Source: Candidatus Melainabacteria bacterium (GTDB lineage: Bacteria; Cyanobacteriota; Vampirovibrionia; Obscuribacterales; Obscuribacteraceae). Taken from it: a stretch of DNA of 64,000 nucleotides. Within the stretch, counting starts at the first letter, position 1, and every line of letters begins with the position of its first letter. Made by a program: the position numbers and the translations under genes. Of this stretch, positions 24,810 through 34,616 are shown one piece after another. The stretch lies in contig JAFKGK010000006.1 of NCBI GenBank assembly GCA_017307165.1, positions 62,001-126,000 of the forward strand. Reading direction: 5' to 3'. The notes below the pieces were generated by a model. That model searched no databases. It was not told the DNA's origin and was given only the letters and a program-made list of their open reading frames with translations.

Positions 24810-26483
24810 TTGGAAAAGAGCGAACTGCCACCGATCAAGATCGCAAGATCCGATACTGATTCTTTCTCCTCTGGTCTCATAGACCAGGTCGCTCTGCACA
24901 CTCGTGTCCAGGACAAAAATAGTGATGTGCAAGACGATCCCAAGAAACAATACGAAAAAGCCCAGGCCGACCATCTAAAAAAATTAGATGGTTTTTGGGA
25001 TGAGGCCAATCGTGACAAAAAATCGGGCAAGTGGGTGGATGAGTTTCCACCTATTTATGATGGACCAGCCAAGCCCGCAGGGTATGACAGGCCCCGGCCA
25101 CCCAGCACGCTGCCCAATGTCGATCAAATGATCCACGGCAGTAAAAATCTCGAGCGCTATGCCAGTGGTGACTTGAGCAAAAATGATTTTAAATTGAGGC
25201 AGGTTTCCGAAAGCGACTTTAAAGATGCATATGTGAGAGAGGCCCTGCATGTGGGAGGTGAGCTCAAATTGAGCAAGGCCGAAGTGCAAAGGGTAGTGAT
25301 GAGTATTTATGCCTTCGAGAATGGCGGGAAGGGCACTCACGATCTCATGTCGGGCGTGCCGCTGTCCTTGACTCGACCCGATGCTCCTGGTTCTCATGCC
25401 AATTTTGATGCCCGACGCAAGATCAATCCTCTGTCTTCTGCGATTGGCTATAACCAGATTATCATGAGCACAAATCTGGCTTTTTATGACACTCAGGGTA
25501 AGGTCATTGCCGCAAGAATCAAAGACATCGCTAAAGATGAAAACGATCCAAATCGAAGGCAAGAGCTGGTTGCTAAGGCCAGACTGATCGAAGATTTGCA
25601 AAAGACTTTGCATGCCAATCTAATGGAAATGGCTAATAAAGATACAGTGAGTAAAGCCAAATATCTCAAGGCCGATGGTAGCCCGCAATATGCATTGTAT
25701 GCCGATTATGCAAAGTCTGGCGTTGCCACTAAGTCCGGTGTCACGGGGCGGCAGTTTGCCAGCGCAATGCATGCTCTCAATCTAGATGGAGACGTCGGAC
25801 CAATAGTGCAGTCAAGGCAGTTGAGAGAAGTCTTGCTGCATTCATTAGATCCCAACACCAAAACACAATTACAAGTCAAGGCCAGTCACGACCGTCAATC
25901 AGCCCTGGCTTTTGATGGCTTGCCTCCAGCTAGTCGCAACAAGGCGATTGCCGAGGTCTTTGCTGCTGCAAAAATACAGGCGGAGCCAGGGATGCTTGCA
26001 TTGCAGGCAAAGGTCCAGAAAATCGCGAACGATCGATCTGCAGTGCTTGGAGACAGACCTGATCTGCGCGCTCAAAACCTGCCTGAAAACGAAAGAAAAT
26101 TTTTTGCTGCAAAAATCGCCGGTCTCAAAGCCGCTGGCGAGAATGAGGATGGCAAGCCGCTTTCGCCTGCAGCCAGGTTGTTGCTGGCTAAGCTCAATTA
26201 TGAGTATTTTGGTCATCCTACAGGAACGAGCTATCTCGGGGCGGCAGTGGAGCTAGCTAATCTAGCAGGACAGGATCAGGCTACTCGCATGCTGCAGCCT
26301 GCAAATCGAGACAAAACCACAGTCAATTTTTTTGATAGAAAGGGTTACGAAGGCAATCCCATTGTGCAGAGGCGCACTGCTGATGAATTGCTCAAGGCAA
26401 TCCACAGGAGTATGCGCGGACCAGGATCAGATGCCAGCAATTGGGGCAATGCTGAGTTTGTTAAAGCCTGGGCTAGACACTGA
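24810..26483 (+). CDS. putative lysozyme-like protein, in frame behind a stop
   Basis: Opens at TTG immediately after the TAA of the preceding ORF and in the same frame; I see no Shine-Dalgarno sequence for it. The 557 residues start with ~110 polar, disordered-looking residues. A central domain has VMSIYAFENGGKGTHDLMSG and, 50 residues on, SSAIGYNQI. A Glu at a helix end followed by a S-A-x-G-Y-x-Q-I turn is how lysozyme-like transglycosylases look, so I infer a peptidoglycan-active fold. The C-terminal half is helical and unknown. It may be a separate gene or the C-terminal half of a 1128-residue protein interrupted by one stop. Confidence 0.6.
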   Translation: MEKSELPPIKIARSDTDSFSSGLIDQVALHTRVQDKNSDVQDDPKKQYEKAQADHLKKLDGFWDEANRDKKSGKWVDEFPPIYDGPAKPAGYDRPRPPSTLPNVDQMIHGSKNLERYASGDLSKNDFKLRQVSESDFKDAYVREALHVGGELKLSKAEVQRVVMSIYAFENGGKGTHDLMSGVPLSLTRPDAPGSHANFDARRKINPLSSAIGYNQIIMSTNLAFYDTQGKVIAARIKDIAKDENDPNRRQELVAKARLIEDLQKTLHANLMEMANKDTVSKAKYLKADGSPQYALYADYAKSGVATKSGVTGRQFASAMHALNLDGDVGPIVQSRQLREVLLHSLDPNTKTQLQVKASHDRQSALAFDGLPPASRNKAIAEVFAAAKIQAEPGMLALQAKVQKIANDRSAVLGDRPDLRAQNLPENERKFFAAKIAGLKAAGENEDGKPLSPAARLLLAKLNYEYFGHPTGTSYLGAAVELANLAGQDQATRMLQPANRDKTTVNFFDRKGYEGNPIVQRRTADELLKAIHRSMRGPGSDASNWGNAEFVKAWARH

Positions 26484-26496
26484 AAAAGTCTTATAT

Positions 26497-27228
26497 CTAG
26501 CCATTTGATATTTGCCTGGCAAAAAATCCTCTAGTGGCCTCGATGGCATCTTGCACCTTGTCCCAGTTAAAGCAGTGCCCCTCTCCTGGATAGATCTTGC
26601 ATATTGTCTCGATGCCCTTGTCGCGTAAAAATCTCTGCGATGCTTGCATTTTGGCAAGAGCTACGACTCTGTCCTTGGCTCCGTGCAAAAACAATACTCT
26701 CGCCTTTGCTGATTTTGGAGAGGGGCTGCCGATTAAATACCCTGACATACAACTCACGGCGGTGATCCGGGGATCTTGCAAGGTTTGCAATAATCCCAGC
26801 TCTGCACCTAGCGAATAGCCAAAAATAAAGATGGGGTGCTTGGTGCCGTATTTTTTGTTGATGTGGTCGACTGCATCTGCAATGGCCTTGCGAAATTTAG
26901 AAAAATTTTGAGACATTGCAGAAGCAGATGCTGACTCTATACCAGCAATATCAAAATAGTCGACGAGAGCTACGCTGGCCGGTCTGTTATCGATCGTTGC
27001 AAATCGAGATGCACAATATCTAAAAAATGCCGGATCGGTATTGCCACTAGAACCGTACAAAAATATGACTATTGGGCTGGCGTCATTGTCTGGCCTCTGT
27101 GCATCCCACTGGATGCGACAGGTCTTTTTGCTTGATGTAAAAGTCTCGGTCAAGCCCGGTCCCTTGGCTAGACACGGACTTTGCAAAAAGAGCACCAATG
27201 CGAGTAGCAAGACTAGGATTTGGCACAT
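26497..27228 (-). CDS. exported alpha/beta hydrolase
   Basis: A 243-residue secreted hydrolase of the alpha/beta fold, closest in layout to dienelactone hydrolase and related esterases. Signal peptide: ILVLLLALVLFLQSPCLA. Nucleophile elbow GYSLGAE, acid in GAKDRVV and His in GEGHCF give a complete Ser-Asp-His triad. Oxyanion strand: VIFLYGSSGN. Its ATG immediately follows the TAA of the ada-like gene (TAAATG), so they form an operon, an odd pairing of an exported esterase with cytoplasmic DNA repair. The substrate is unknown. Confidence 0.82.
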   Translation of the reverse strand: MCQILVLLLALVLFLQSPCLAKGPGLTETFTSSKKTCRIQWDAQRPDNDASPIVIFLYGSSGNTDPAFFRYCASRFATIDNRPASVALVDYFDIAGIESASASAMSQNFSKFRKAIADAVDHINKKYGTKHPIFIFGYSLGAELGLLQTLQDPRITAVSCMSGYLIGSPSPKSAKARVLFLHGAKDRVVALAKMQASQRFLRDKGIETICKIYPGEGHCFNWDKVQDAIEATRGFFARQISNG

Positions 27229-28053
27229 TTATAGACTCTCCAACTCTCTTTTGAGGATCTCTCTCTTGCGTTCGATACCCCAGCGATAGCCTGATCTTGT
27301 GCCGTCGTTGCGTACAACTCGATGGCACGGTATGGCAATGGCAATATGATTGGCCGCGCAGGCATTGGCTACAGCTCTAATTGCCCTGGGTGCGCCTGTG
27401 CGCTCTGCTAACTGAGCATACGTGATGGTGATACCGACCGGCAAGCCTCGCAGTACATCCCACACTCGCATCTGAAAAGGCGTACCTTTGATGTCTAGAG
27501 GTACAGGAAAATCTCTCTGCGGATTGTCGATGAAGTCGATGATACTCTTTAAGTCATCTCGTCTGCTCGGTGGTGCCTCCTCTATCTCTGCATGAGGATA
27601 GGCTTGTCTGAGATCGATTAAAAGATCATCTCGAGTAGCGCCCAGCGCCATGTAGCACACTCCGAGCTCGGAAAATGCAACAAGCACGGCACCGATATAG
27701 CATTTGACCACAGCAAACTCGAGGTGCCTTGGTTTTTGCGTATGGCGGATTTTTGCTGCTTGGTCTCGCAAAACCCTGACCTGCGTGCGACCCTCTGCCA
27801 GAGCCTCAGATACGACGGCAGCTATGGGAGGGTGGCAAGTTGGGCAGGCATGATAACCATCGGCAGATGCTATGCGAGCATTGGCATAAAAGCGCACATT
27901 GTGCCGATTTGGCAAAAGCATGGCACTAGCGCATGTGGGTTTGCAAAACATACCTGTCGTCGTTACGGCAAAGACAAACTCGTCTCTGGTCGCTGTATGC
28001 GACACTAGTCTCTGCCACCATACCTGCTCCAAATCGTGATCTTTTAAAATCAT
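27229..28053 (-). CDS. ada: Ada-like zinc domain fused to O6-alkylguanine methyltransferase
   Basis: DNA alkylation repair protein. The N-terminal Ada zinc domain carries Cys37 and Cys41 (FCKPTC) and Cys70 and Cys73 (ACPTCHP), matching the spacing of the phosphotriester-acceptor site in Ada. The C-terminal methyltransferase has the acceptor Cys243 in IPCHRVV and ends GYRWGIERKREIL. Between them the AraC-type helix-turn-helix pair of E. coli Ada is short or missing: only ~30 residues follow the zinc domain before the methyltransferase N-domain. ATG 28053 (GTGAGG ahead) gives 274 residues against 354 in E. coli. It leads an operon with the exported hydrolase. Confidence 0.9.
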   Translation of the reverse strand: MILKDHDLEQVWWQRLVSHTATRDEFVFAVTTTGMFCKPTCASAMLLPNRHNVRFYANARIASADGYHACPTCHPPIAAVVSEALAEGRTQVRVLRDQAAKIRHTQKPRHLEFAVVKCYIGAVLVAFSELGVCYMALGATRDDLLIDLRQAYPHAEIEEAPPSRRDDLKSIIDFIDNPQRDFPVPLDIKGTPFQMRVWDVLRGLPVGITITYAQLAERTGAPRAIRAVANACAANHIAIAIPCHRVVRNDGTRSGYRWGIERKREILKRELESL

Positions 28054-28110
28054 ATGCGCCTCACTAACCCAAAGTGTCAAACTCTCAAGTTAGACTGGCG
28101 TCGCTCTGAT

Positions 28111-28905
28111 TTAGTTCAATTTGATGCGTTTTGGCCTGGTGCGACCTGTGCTTTTATGCGTCTTGTGAGACAAGAGCGGCACAACATTGGTTTCGATGAT
28201 TTTGGTTTCTGTGATTTGCTCTTCAGCTTCGAGAGTTTGTAGGCGGGCCAGCAATTCTTCCAATTCGGGTATGTCTGGCATTGGCTCCATCGGTGGGCAT
28301 TCGGAGCTTTCTTCCCAGATCAGCTCTAAGTCTTGGCCTTTGATGATTTTTTCGACCGAGTCTGTCTTATGCCAATTATTCTCGCTATCCAAATCAAATT
28401 GTGTATCGGTGACTTGTTGATCGCATTGGAGCAAAGCGTATTTTGGATCTAGATGATTCGTTTGGTAGAGCTCTTGCAGATTTTGCCTGGTCTCGCCAAT
28501 CTCTGCGATTTCGCTGGCAAACTCTGTTTCGATGTCTACATGCATCTGACGCATCCAGCTATTGGATTGTGATTGGGCAAATCTTTGCTGCAAGTCTTCT
28601 TCGTCTATCTGGCCCGGCTTAGTGACTCCAAACCAGCGCTTCATTGCCTGTCGGTCACGTTCTCTCAGGCTCAATTCTTGTGGTGCGGGACCATTTTCGA
28701 TGCGTTTGCGAATGACTGCCAGATCAAAACTCCCGCTCTGGCTCTGAGCTTCCATGCTTTTTCGGGTTTCTTTGAGTTTGCTTTTTTCTAGACGCAGACT
28801 CTTTCTATCGACTTGTATCAGAGACTCTGACGCCCAGGTCTTAGCGATATTGCTAAAGATTTTAGCCAGGCCCCGGTTCTGATCTTTGCCCGATTTATTT
28901 TGCAT
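28111..28905 (-). CDS. hypothetical charged protein
   Basis: A 264-residue, highly polar protein without signal peptide or hydrophobic helix. The N-terminal third is Lys/Arg-rich and helical, the middle has several W and Q clusters (SNSWMRQMHVDIETEF), and residues ~200-240 are strongly acidic (SECPPMEPMPDIPELEELL) before a basic tail. I recognise no family. Ends 57 bp downstream of the ada start, on the same strand. The 156 bp upstream of its start contain nothing I can name. Confidence 0.6.
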   Translation of the reverse strand: MQNKSGKDQNRGLAKIFSNIAKTWASESLIQVDRKSLRLEKSKLKETRKSMEAQSQSGSFDLAVIRKRIENGPAPQELSLRERDRQAMKRWFGVTKPGQIDEEDLQQRFAQSQSNSWMRQMHVDIETEFASEIAEIGETRQNLQELYQTNHLDPKYALLQCDQQVTDTQFDLDSENNWHKTDSVEKIIKGQDLELIWEESSECPPMEPMPDIPELEELLARLQTLEAEEQITETKIIETNVVPLLSHKTHKSTGRTRPKRIKLN

Positions 28906-29061
28906 GCATTAGCCCCCAATGCCTTTTTGCTTTCACGCATACCGTGGGATAGTCGATGCGGTGTCCACGACCCAAACATAATTATTGGCGGCAAAATAAG
29001 CAATGGGAATACCCGCAAAGCTGGAAACCCTTATGTGATAACACTTTTATAAACCATGCGG

Positions 29062-29880
29062 TCAATTGTCTATCGGTATCCCTGCATCCTTGAGTCGCTG
29101 ACAGGCATCCAGACTGAGTTCTGACTTTAGTGCCGCTGGTTTGCTCAGATAATCGGTCGTGTATACACGCAAAGCAAATGTAACGTTCTTGTCTTTAAAC
29201 TCATCAAAAATCACATCTGGAGCTGGTTCTTTCAAAACCCCTGGATGGTCGTCCACTACTTGTTGCAGGATCTTTTGTACTTGAGCGAGATCAGCATTGC
29301 GACTGACTGGCACGGGAAAGGAAAAACGAACGTTCGCGCCATTCATATTCCAGTTAGTCACTTTCCCTTTGATAAACTCCGAATTGGGAATGATGACGGC
29401 AAAATTGTCACCAGTGACGACTGTAGTGGCTCGCAATGATATTTTGACCACCTGCCCGCGCACCGCATCCAAATCGATGCGATCGCCTACTTTGATTGGT
29501 TTTTCTATCAATAAGATGAGACCGGATACGAGATTGGTCGTGATGGTCTGCAGGCCAAAGCTAATGCCAAGGCCGATGGCACCGGCAAAAATCGTCAGCG
29601 AAGAAATGTCTACGCCCGAGGTCTGCAAGATGATGAGAGAGCCGATAAAGATGATCGTATAGCGTGCTACGGACGAGAGCAGCTGGCGCAGTCCGATATC
29701 GAGAGTGGTCTTAGTTAGCAGTCGGTTGTCGATCCAGGCCTGCTGCTTGTTGACTATGAGGCACCAGATGATCAGGAGGGAAATAGTCGAGACCATGCCA
29801 AAGATCGAGACGTGGCTCTTGCCGATAGGCAAGAGAGGTGCATCCAGAAAGCGAATGATAGCAGGCCAGAGATCGTGCAA
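29062..29880 (-). CDS. small-conductance mechanosensitive channel (MscS family)
   Basis: A membrane channel that opens under membrane tension to release solutes on osmotic downshift. About three N-terminal helices are followed by the pore helix with a glycine/alanine pattern (FAGAIGLGISFGLQTITTNLVSGLI), then the beta domain (GDRIDLDAVRGQVVKISLRAT, IIPNSEFIKGKVTNW) and an alpha/beta C-terminus. The 272 residues are typical. TTG 29880 is the start, with AAAGGAC just upstream, 14 bp after the clpA stop, so it is the last gene of a clpS-clpA-mscS operon. Confidence 0.9.
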   Translation of the reverse strand: MHDLWPAIIRFLDAPLLPIGKSHVSIFGMVSTISLLIIWCLIVNKQQAWIDNRLLTKTTLDIGLRQLLSSVARYTIIFIGSLIILQTSGVDISSLTIFAGAIGLGISFGLQTITTNLVSGLILLIEKPIKVGDRIDLDAVRGQVVKISLRATTVVTGDNFAVIIPNSEFIKGKVTNWNMNGANVRFSFPVPVSRNADLAQVQKILQQVVDDHPGVLKEPAPDVIFDEFKDKNVTFALRVYTTDYLSKPAALKSELSLDACQRLKDAGIPIDN

Positions 29881-29894
29881 TTGTCAGTCCTTTG

Positions 29895-32306
29895 CTAGTT
29901 GCTCTCGGTCTTTTTGACCGGGGGCTCGACGGCCTCAAAGCATTTTAGCTCAATGTCGTCATCCTTGACTGAGACTACGACCTTGCCGCCGTGCTCCAAT
30001 TTGCCAAAGAGCAATTCTTCTGCGAGAGGTTCTCTGATTTTTTGCTTGACCAGGCGTGCCATTGGGCGTGCTCCGTATTGACGGTGATAGCCATGCGCTG
30101 CAAGCCAGGCGCGGCTGGGCTCGTCTATCTCTAGCACTACTTCTTTTTCGAGCAATTGCTCTTTGACTTCGTTGATAAATTTGTCGGTGACTCGCTCGAC
30201 ATCTTCGAAGCTCAAGGGGTTAAAGGCGATCCAGGCGTCGAGTCGATTGCGAAACTCTGGTGCGAAAGTGCGTTCGATGGCACCACGGCCGATGCCCATG
30301 CCTGAGCTGGTCTTGCCGGAAATGGTGCCTGTGGCTTCTTCTTTTTTTCTCTGCCTTTCAAACTCTGCGCGGTTTTTTTCGATCTCGGCTTGAGTCAGGG
30401 GGCGAGCGTTTTTGTCGTCTGCCTTAAAGCCAATAGCATCGCCCATCATATCGCGCGCACCGGCATTGGTGGTCATGATCAGTATGACATTGCGAAAATC
30501 GGCCTTTTTGCCGGTATTATCCGTTAGCGAGGCATGATCCATGACTTGCAGCAAGATATTAAAAAGGTCTGGATGAGCTTTTTCGATTTCGTCCAGGACT
30601 AGCACCGCATGTGGTGTTTTATTTATGGCGTCGGTGAGTTGACCGCCTTGATCGTAGCCCACATAGCCTGGCGGCGCGCCGATCAAACGCGAGACCGTGT
30701 GGTGCTCCATGTACTCCGACATGTCAAAGCGGATAAAGTTGATACCCAGCGCCCTCGCTAGTTGTTTGGCCAGCTCGGTCTTGCCGACTCCGGTTGGACC
30801 CGAAAACAGAAAGGAGCCGACAGGTTTAAGAGGATTGCCGAGGCCGGAACGCGAGAGCTTGATCGCGTGCACCAGATGATCGATTGCGTGGTTTTGCCCG
30901 TAGATGACCGATTTGAGCTCTTTGTCGAGATTCTTGAGTTTTTCTTTGTCGGAGCCGGATACGCTTTTGGGCGGGATTTTTGCCATACGCGACACGATGA
31001 GCTCGATGTCCAGAGGCGTGACCTCTTTGTGTGGTCGATCGTCCTCGCTAAGTTTTACGGCAGCACCCGCTTCGTCTATGACGTCGACTGCTTTGTCCGG
31101 TAGATATCTTTCGTTGATGTGCTTGGCGGCGAGTTCGGCCGCAGCGATGATGGCTTCTTGATGATATTTGACCTGGTGAAAGTCCTCATAATGCTTTTGC
31201 AAGCCCTGCAAGATCTTGATGGTATCGCCAATGGTGGGTTCAAATATTTCTATTTTTTGAAAACGACGCGATAGAGCCTTGTCTTTTTCAAACGACTTTT
31301 TAAATTCGTCAAAGGTGGTCGAGCCGATGCAGCGCAATTCTCCGGCAGCCAGAGCCGGTTTGAGTAGGTTAGAGGCATCCATGCTGCCACCTTCGACGGC
31401 GCCGGCACGTACCAGCTGATGAATCTCGTCGATAAAGAGGATGACGCCTGGTTTTTCTCTCAGTGCCTTGATGACTGCCTTGAGGCGCTTTTCAAAGTCG
31501 CCTCTGTATCGCGAACCAGCAACCAGTGCGCCGAGATCGAGCGCGTAGACCTGGCAATCTTTGAGTATATTTGGTACTTCGCCCCGGTGGATTTTGAGGG
31601 CGAGGCCTTCGGCTATAGCTGTTTTACCAACACCTGATTCGCCGACATAGATGGGATTGTTTTTGCGCCGGCGCGCGAGGACTTCGATGGTGCGTCTAAC
31701 TTCGGCTTCACGACCGATGAGTGGATCGATCCTATCGTTTTTTGCCAACTCTAATAAATCGGTGCAAAAAGCCTCCAGCGGATCGGCCGGCATCTTGCCT
31801 TCACCCGGCTCGCCATGATCAGTGCCTTGACCATTAGCCTCGTCTGCGTATTGCTCTCCCATGCTGTCATCATCATCTTTGGCTATTCCATGAGAGATGT
31901 AATTGAGGACATCCAGGCGAGAAATGCCTGCCTTTTCTAGTACATACACCGCATGGCTGCGACGCTCTTGAAACATAGCTGCCAGTATATTGCCCGAATC
32001 TATGCTGTTCTGGCCTGCAGACTGGGCTTGCAAAAATGCACGCTCGACGACTCGTTCGAATGTCGCTGTCTGCTCTGGAGTAAAAGTAGCAGCACCAGGG
32101 AGCTTTTCGAGTTTTTCTTCGAGAAACTTGTCCAGTTCGTTTGCAATTGTCGTCACATCGCCGCCACAGTTGCGGATCACGTCGGCGCCTGTCTTTTCGT
32201 GGACGATGGCATAGAGCATATGCTCGAGTGTCAGGTATTCGTGGCGACGCTTGAGCGCATCCGAATAAGCCTCGTTTAGCGTGTTTTGCAGCTCTCTAGT
32301 AATCAT
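29895..32306 (-). CDS. clpA: ClpA-type AAA+ unfoldase of ClpAP
   Basis: Hexameric ATPase that unfolds substrates and feeds them to ClpP. At 803 residues it has a Clp N-domain (two repeats, ~1-145), a linker, a first AAA+ module with [15 protein letters not shown] and a second with [15 protein letters not shown], plus the ClpP-docking loop near AIGF in the second module. The coiled middle domain of ClpB is absent, and so is the UVR segment of ClpC, so ClpA is the better name. AGGTGAGCGG precedes the ATG. It lies between clpS and mscS; the adaptor neighbour supports the call. Confidence 0.93.
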   Translation of the reverse strand: MITRELQNTLNEAYSDALKRRHEYLTLEHMLYAIVHEKTGADVIRNCGGDVTTIANELDKFLEEKLEKLPGAATFTPEQTATFERVVERAFLQAQSAGQNSIDSGNILAAMFQERRSHAVYVLEKAGISRLDVLNYISHGIAKDDDDSMGEQYADEANGQGTDHGEPGEGKMPADPLEAFCTDLLELAKNDRIDPLIGREAEVRRTIEVLARRRKNNPIYVGESGVGKTAIAEGLALKIHRGEVPNILKDCQVYALDLGALVAGSRYRGDFEKRLKAVIKALREKPGVILFIDEIHQLVRAGAVEGGSMDASNLLKPALAAGELRCIGSTTFDEFKKSFEKDKALSRRFQKIEIFEPTIGDTIKILQGLQKHYEDFHQVKYHQEAIIAAAELAAKHINERYLPDKAVDVIDEAGAAVKLSEDDRPHKEVTPLDIELIVSRMAKIPPKSVSGSDKEKLKNLDKELKSVIYGQNHAIDHLVHAIKLSRSGLGNPLKPVGSFLFSGPTGVGKTELAKQLARALGINFIRFDMSEYMEHHTVSRLIGAPPGYVGYDQGGQLTDAINKTPHAVLVLDEIEKAHPDLFNILLQVMDHASLTDNTGKKADFRNVILIMTTNAGARDMMGDAIGFKADDKNARPLTQAEIEKNRAEFERQRKKEEATGTISGKTSSGMGIGRGAIERTFAPEFRNRLDAWIAFNPLSFEDVERVTDKFINEVKEQLLEKEVVLEIDEPSRAWLAAHGYHRQYGARPMARLVKQKIREPLAEELLFGKLEHGGKVVVSVKDDDIELKCFEAVEPPVKKTESN

Positions 32307-32343
32307 CCGCTCACCTGTCTGTTTACCTGTCTTTTAATAAGAT

Positions 32344-32676
32344 CTATTCTTTTTCGAGGGTGCATCTCAAGGGAAAGCCGTTGGATTTTGCTAGTTGACT
32401 GACCTTTTTTATCTTGGATTCGGCAATCTCGTAGGTATAGACCCCGGCTACGCCTACGCCCTGCCGGTGCACGGCTAGCATGATTGCCTCGGCAGAGCTT
32501 GCGTCTCTGTGAAAGACCGTGACGAGGATCATCACCACAAACTCCATGGTCGTGAAGTCGTCATTGTGCAACAAGACTTTGTAAAGAGGTGGGCGCTCCA
32601 CCTGTTTTTTTGTATCCGGGTCCAGCATGGTGTTGCCGCCGCCCGGTCCTTCTTGATCTTGTTGCCAGTCTGCCAT
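32344..32676 (-). CDS. clpS: ClpS adaptor of ClpAP
   Basis: Small adaptor that delivers N-degron substrates to ClpA. Core motifs are intact: YKVLLHNDDFTTMEFVV, which holds the substrate-pocket residues, then MLAVHRQGVGVAGVYTYEIAE. A ~30-residue flexible, Gly/Gln-rich N-terminal extension precedes the core, as expected for the tail that enters the ClpA pore. The 110-residue length is normal. It lies 37 bp ahead of clpA on the same strand. Confidence 0.95.
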   Translation of the reverse strand: MADWQQDQEGPGGGNTMLDPDTKKQVERPPLYKVLLHNDDFTTMEFVVMILVTVFHRDASSAEAIMLAVHRQGVGVAGVYTYEIAESKIKKVSQLAKSNGFPLRCTLEKE

Positions 32677-32765
32677 CGTTCCGATCTGTAGTGCACCGTC
32701 TCTTTTATGATAACAATTTGCTTTTTTAATTTGGTCATCAAGGCGGGCAAGCGCATAATTAGGTT

Positions 32766-33662
32766 GTGGAGACCAATAAGACCTCGATCAATGTAGCTGT
32801 ATGGTGCGCACTTGGCGCGGCCTTTACATTTTCGATCATGTTTGGTCTGATCAAGATGCTCGGGTCCGGTTATCCGGCTGGCGAGACGCTCTTTTGCCGT
32901 AGCTTTTTTGCCCTTCTGCCCTTGTTGCCCCTTGTGGCTCGTCAGGGAGGCTTGGCAGTCTTTAAGACGAGGCATCCCTGGCATCACGTCCTGCGCTCTA
33001 CCATCGGTCTTATATCGGCTTTCTGGTGCATCGAGTCTCTAAAACTTTTGCCTTTATCAGAAGCAACGAGCATTTTTTATTCGGCTCCCTTGATCACCAC
33101 TGTGGTGGCCGTGCCTCTGCTCAAAGAAAAAGTCTCATTTGCCAAGGTACTGGCCGTCATTACGGGATTTTTTGGAGTGATAGTCATCCTCAATCCGCAT
33201 GCTAATAGCAATTTTTTTGGTTTTTTGATGGCGCTAGGCTCGGCCGTGTTTAGCTCCCTTGTTGCAATCGAGTTGCGCAAGATGGGCCAGACCGAAAAGA
33301 GCATCACTATAGTCGTGTATTTTATGCTGGCCTGCTCTCTGGCCGGACTTTTGACCATGCCATTTCACTTTGTCATGCCGGATGCTCATGATGCCTTGAT
33401 ATTGCTAGGTGTCGGCGTCATAGGCGGATTAGCGCAGATCTGTATGACCGAGGCTTATCATCGTGCGCCAGCATCTATGGTGGCACCGCTAGGTTACACC
33501 TCGTTGATATGGGCTGCCATTATCGACATGATAATGTTTGACAAGATACCAACGCTCACGACCTGCCTGGGCGCTCTGCTGATCGCAGGTTCGGGGGTAT
33601 TTGTGGTCACCATGGGTGGGACCGTAAAAAGCAATCAGGTCTCAATTGCCAGCAAGGTCTGA
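32766..33662 (+). CDS. EamA/DMT-family membrane transporter
   Basis: A ten-helix permease of the drug/metabolite transporter superfamily (two EamA repeats). Repeat 1 runs from WCALGAAFTFSIMFGLIK through SAPLITTVVAVPLLKEKVS, and repeat 2 from FGFLMALGSAVFSSLVAIE to the final GALLIAGSGVFVV. The ~298-residue length fits. The start at 32766 is GTG and has only a poor ribosome site. Divergent from clpS; its 3' end overlaps the convergent gene at 33642 by 21 bp. Substrate unknown. Confidence 0.85.
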   Translation: METNKTSINVAVWCALGAAFTFSIMFGLIKMLGSGYPAGETLFCRSFFALLPLLPLVARQGGLAVFKTRHPWHHVLRSTIGLISAFWCIESLKLLPLSEATSIFYSAPLITTVVAVPLLKEKVSFAKVLAVITGFFGVIVILNPHANSNFFGFLMALGSAVFSSLVAIELRKMGQTEKSITIVVYFMLACSLAGLLTMPFHFVMPDAHDALILLGVGVIGGLAQICMTEAYHRAPASMVAPLGYTSLIWAAIIDMIMFDKIPTLTTCLGALLIAGSGVFVVTMGGTVKSNQVSIASKV

Positions 33663-34616
33663 GGCCAGTCTCTGGCAAGCATTGGCTTGACTGATATCGC
33701 CCTGGACGATGAGCTTGTTTTGAAGGGTCTTTAGAGCTGCGATGGCTCGAGATTTGTCTTGAGCCGTGGCTAGACTCAAAGCCTCAAATATTGCCGTGTG
33801 CGTGCGGCAAAAACTATCTGCGGGCAGTTTTGCCGTCATGATGCTCATCTGCTTGGCAAGTGCAGGCAAAGCCGCATAGTCTTTTTTGTCCAGGCTGGAT
33901 TCAAAGGCTTTTGCTTTGCCGGTTAGGGCTTCGAGGTCTATCTCGGTATCATTTGCCCAGAGATAAAGCGGGTCGATGAGCTCGATATGCTTGTTTTGGA
34001 GGCGGTGCGATGCCGGGATTGCTGCACGGCACATAGCGAGGCAGGCCTGACGATCAGTTTGAGCCTTAGCCATGCGTGCTCCGATCAATGCGGTCATCAA
34101 AACATAGTTTGTGTCCTGCGGAGGCTTTTCTGCCATCATGGCCATTGATTTTTGTGCCAGCGCTAGGCCTTCTTTGTTTTTGCCGACCGCGTCAAGCTCG
34201 TTGATGCGAGCAAGAGTGTTTTCGTAACTATGCTCGTCGATGGCATCGACATCGGCTTGATTGTGGCGAGTAAAGTGCTTGGTGTCATTGTTTGAGATCT
34301 TGAGCGCATCTTGAGCGATGGTGGCTGGATTAGCGCTATCCGGATCATTTTTGGCGAGTAGTTGGTTGACAGTGGCAAGGCCTGAGTTGCTAGTCTGGCT
34401 CTTGGTCTCTTTGCTGCTGCCAAAGCCAAAATGCTGAGGGTTTTCGATGTTTTCGTATTTGCCATCCGTGCGGATGCGGTCTTCGAGCGCTGCTTGCCTG
34501 GCCCTAGGAGGTGTCATCGCAGTGATGACTGGTGAAAGAGCAATGTAAAGGGCACCGGCAACGATCACGCCGATGATGATCTTGCCGGACTTGTTTTCCT
34601 GCTTGTCTTCGCTCAT
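33642..34616 (-). CDS. membrane-anchored helical-repeat protein, partner of the MshEN-like gene
   Basis: A 324-residue protein. A short basic N-terminus and one hydrophobic helix (IIIGVIVAGALYIALSPVI) anchor it. A ~90-residue polar spacer follows, then ~200 residues of Ala/Leu-rich helices resembling TPR-like hairpins (ENTLARINELDAVGKNKEGLALAQ). ATG 34616 overlaps the upstream stop as ATGA, so translation is coupled to the MshEN-like repeat protein. The frame's alternative start at 34631 is inside that gene. Function unknown; the coupling suggests one complex with its upstream partner. Convergent with the EamA gene. Confidence 0.72.
   Translation of the reverse strand: MSEDKQENKSGKIIIGVIVAGALYIALSPVITAMTPPRARQAALEDRIRTDGKYENIENPQHFGFGSSKETKSQTSNSGLATVNQLLAKNDPDSANPATIAQDALKISNNDTKHFTRHNQADVDAIDEHSYENTLARINELDAVGKNKEGLALAQKSMAMMAEKPPQDTNYVLMTALIGARMAKAQTDRQACLAMCRAAIPASHRLQNKHIELIDPLYLWANDTEIDLEALTGKAKAFESSLDKKDYAALPALAKQMSIMTAKLPADSFCRTHTAIFEALSLATAQDKSRAIAALKTLQNKLIVQGDISQANACQRLASDLAGN

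Noticed and set aside
24984..25613. 209-codon ORF on the minus strand
   Set aside because: Antisense to the lysozyme-like ORF, which has recognisable motifs and fits its neighbours' direction.
28906..29061. Small RNA or gene between the hypothetical protein and the mscS gene
   Set aside because: No stable hairpin with U tract and no ORF with a start signal.
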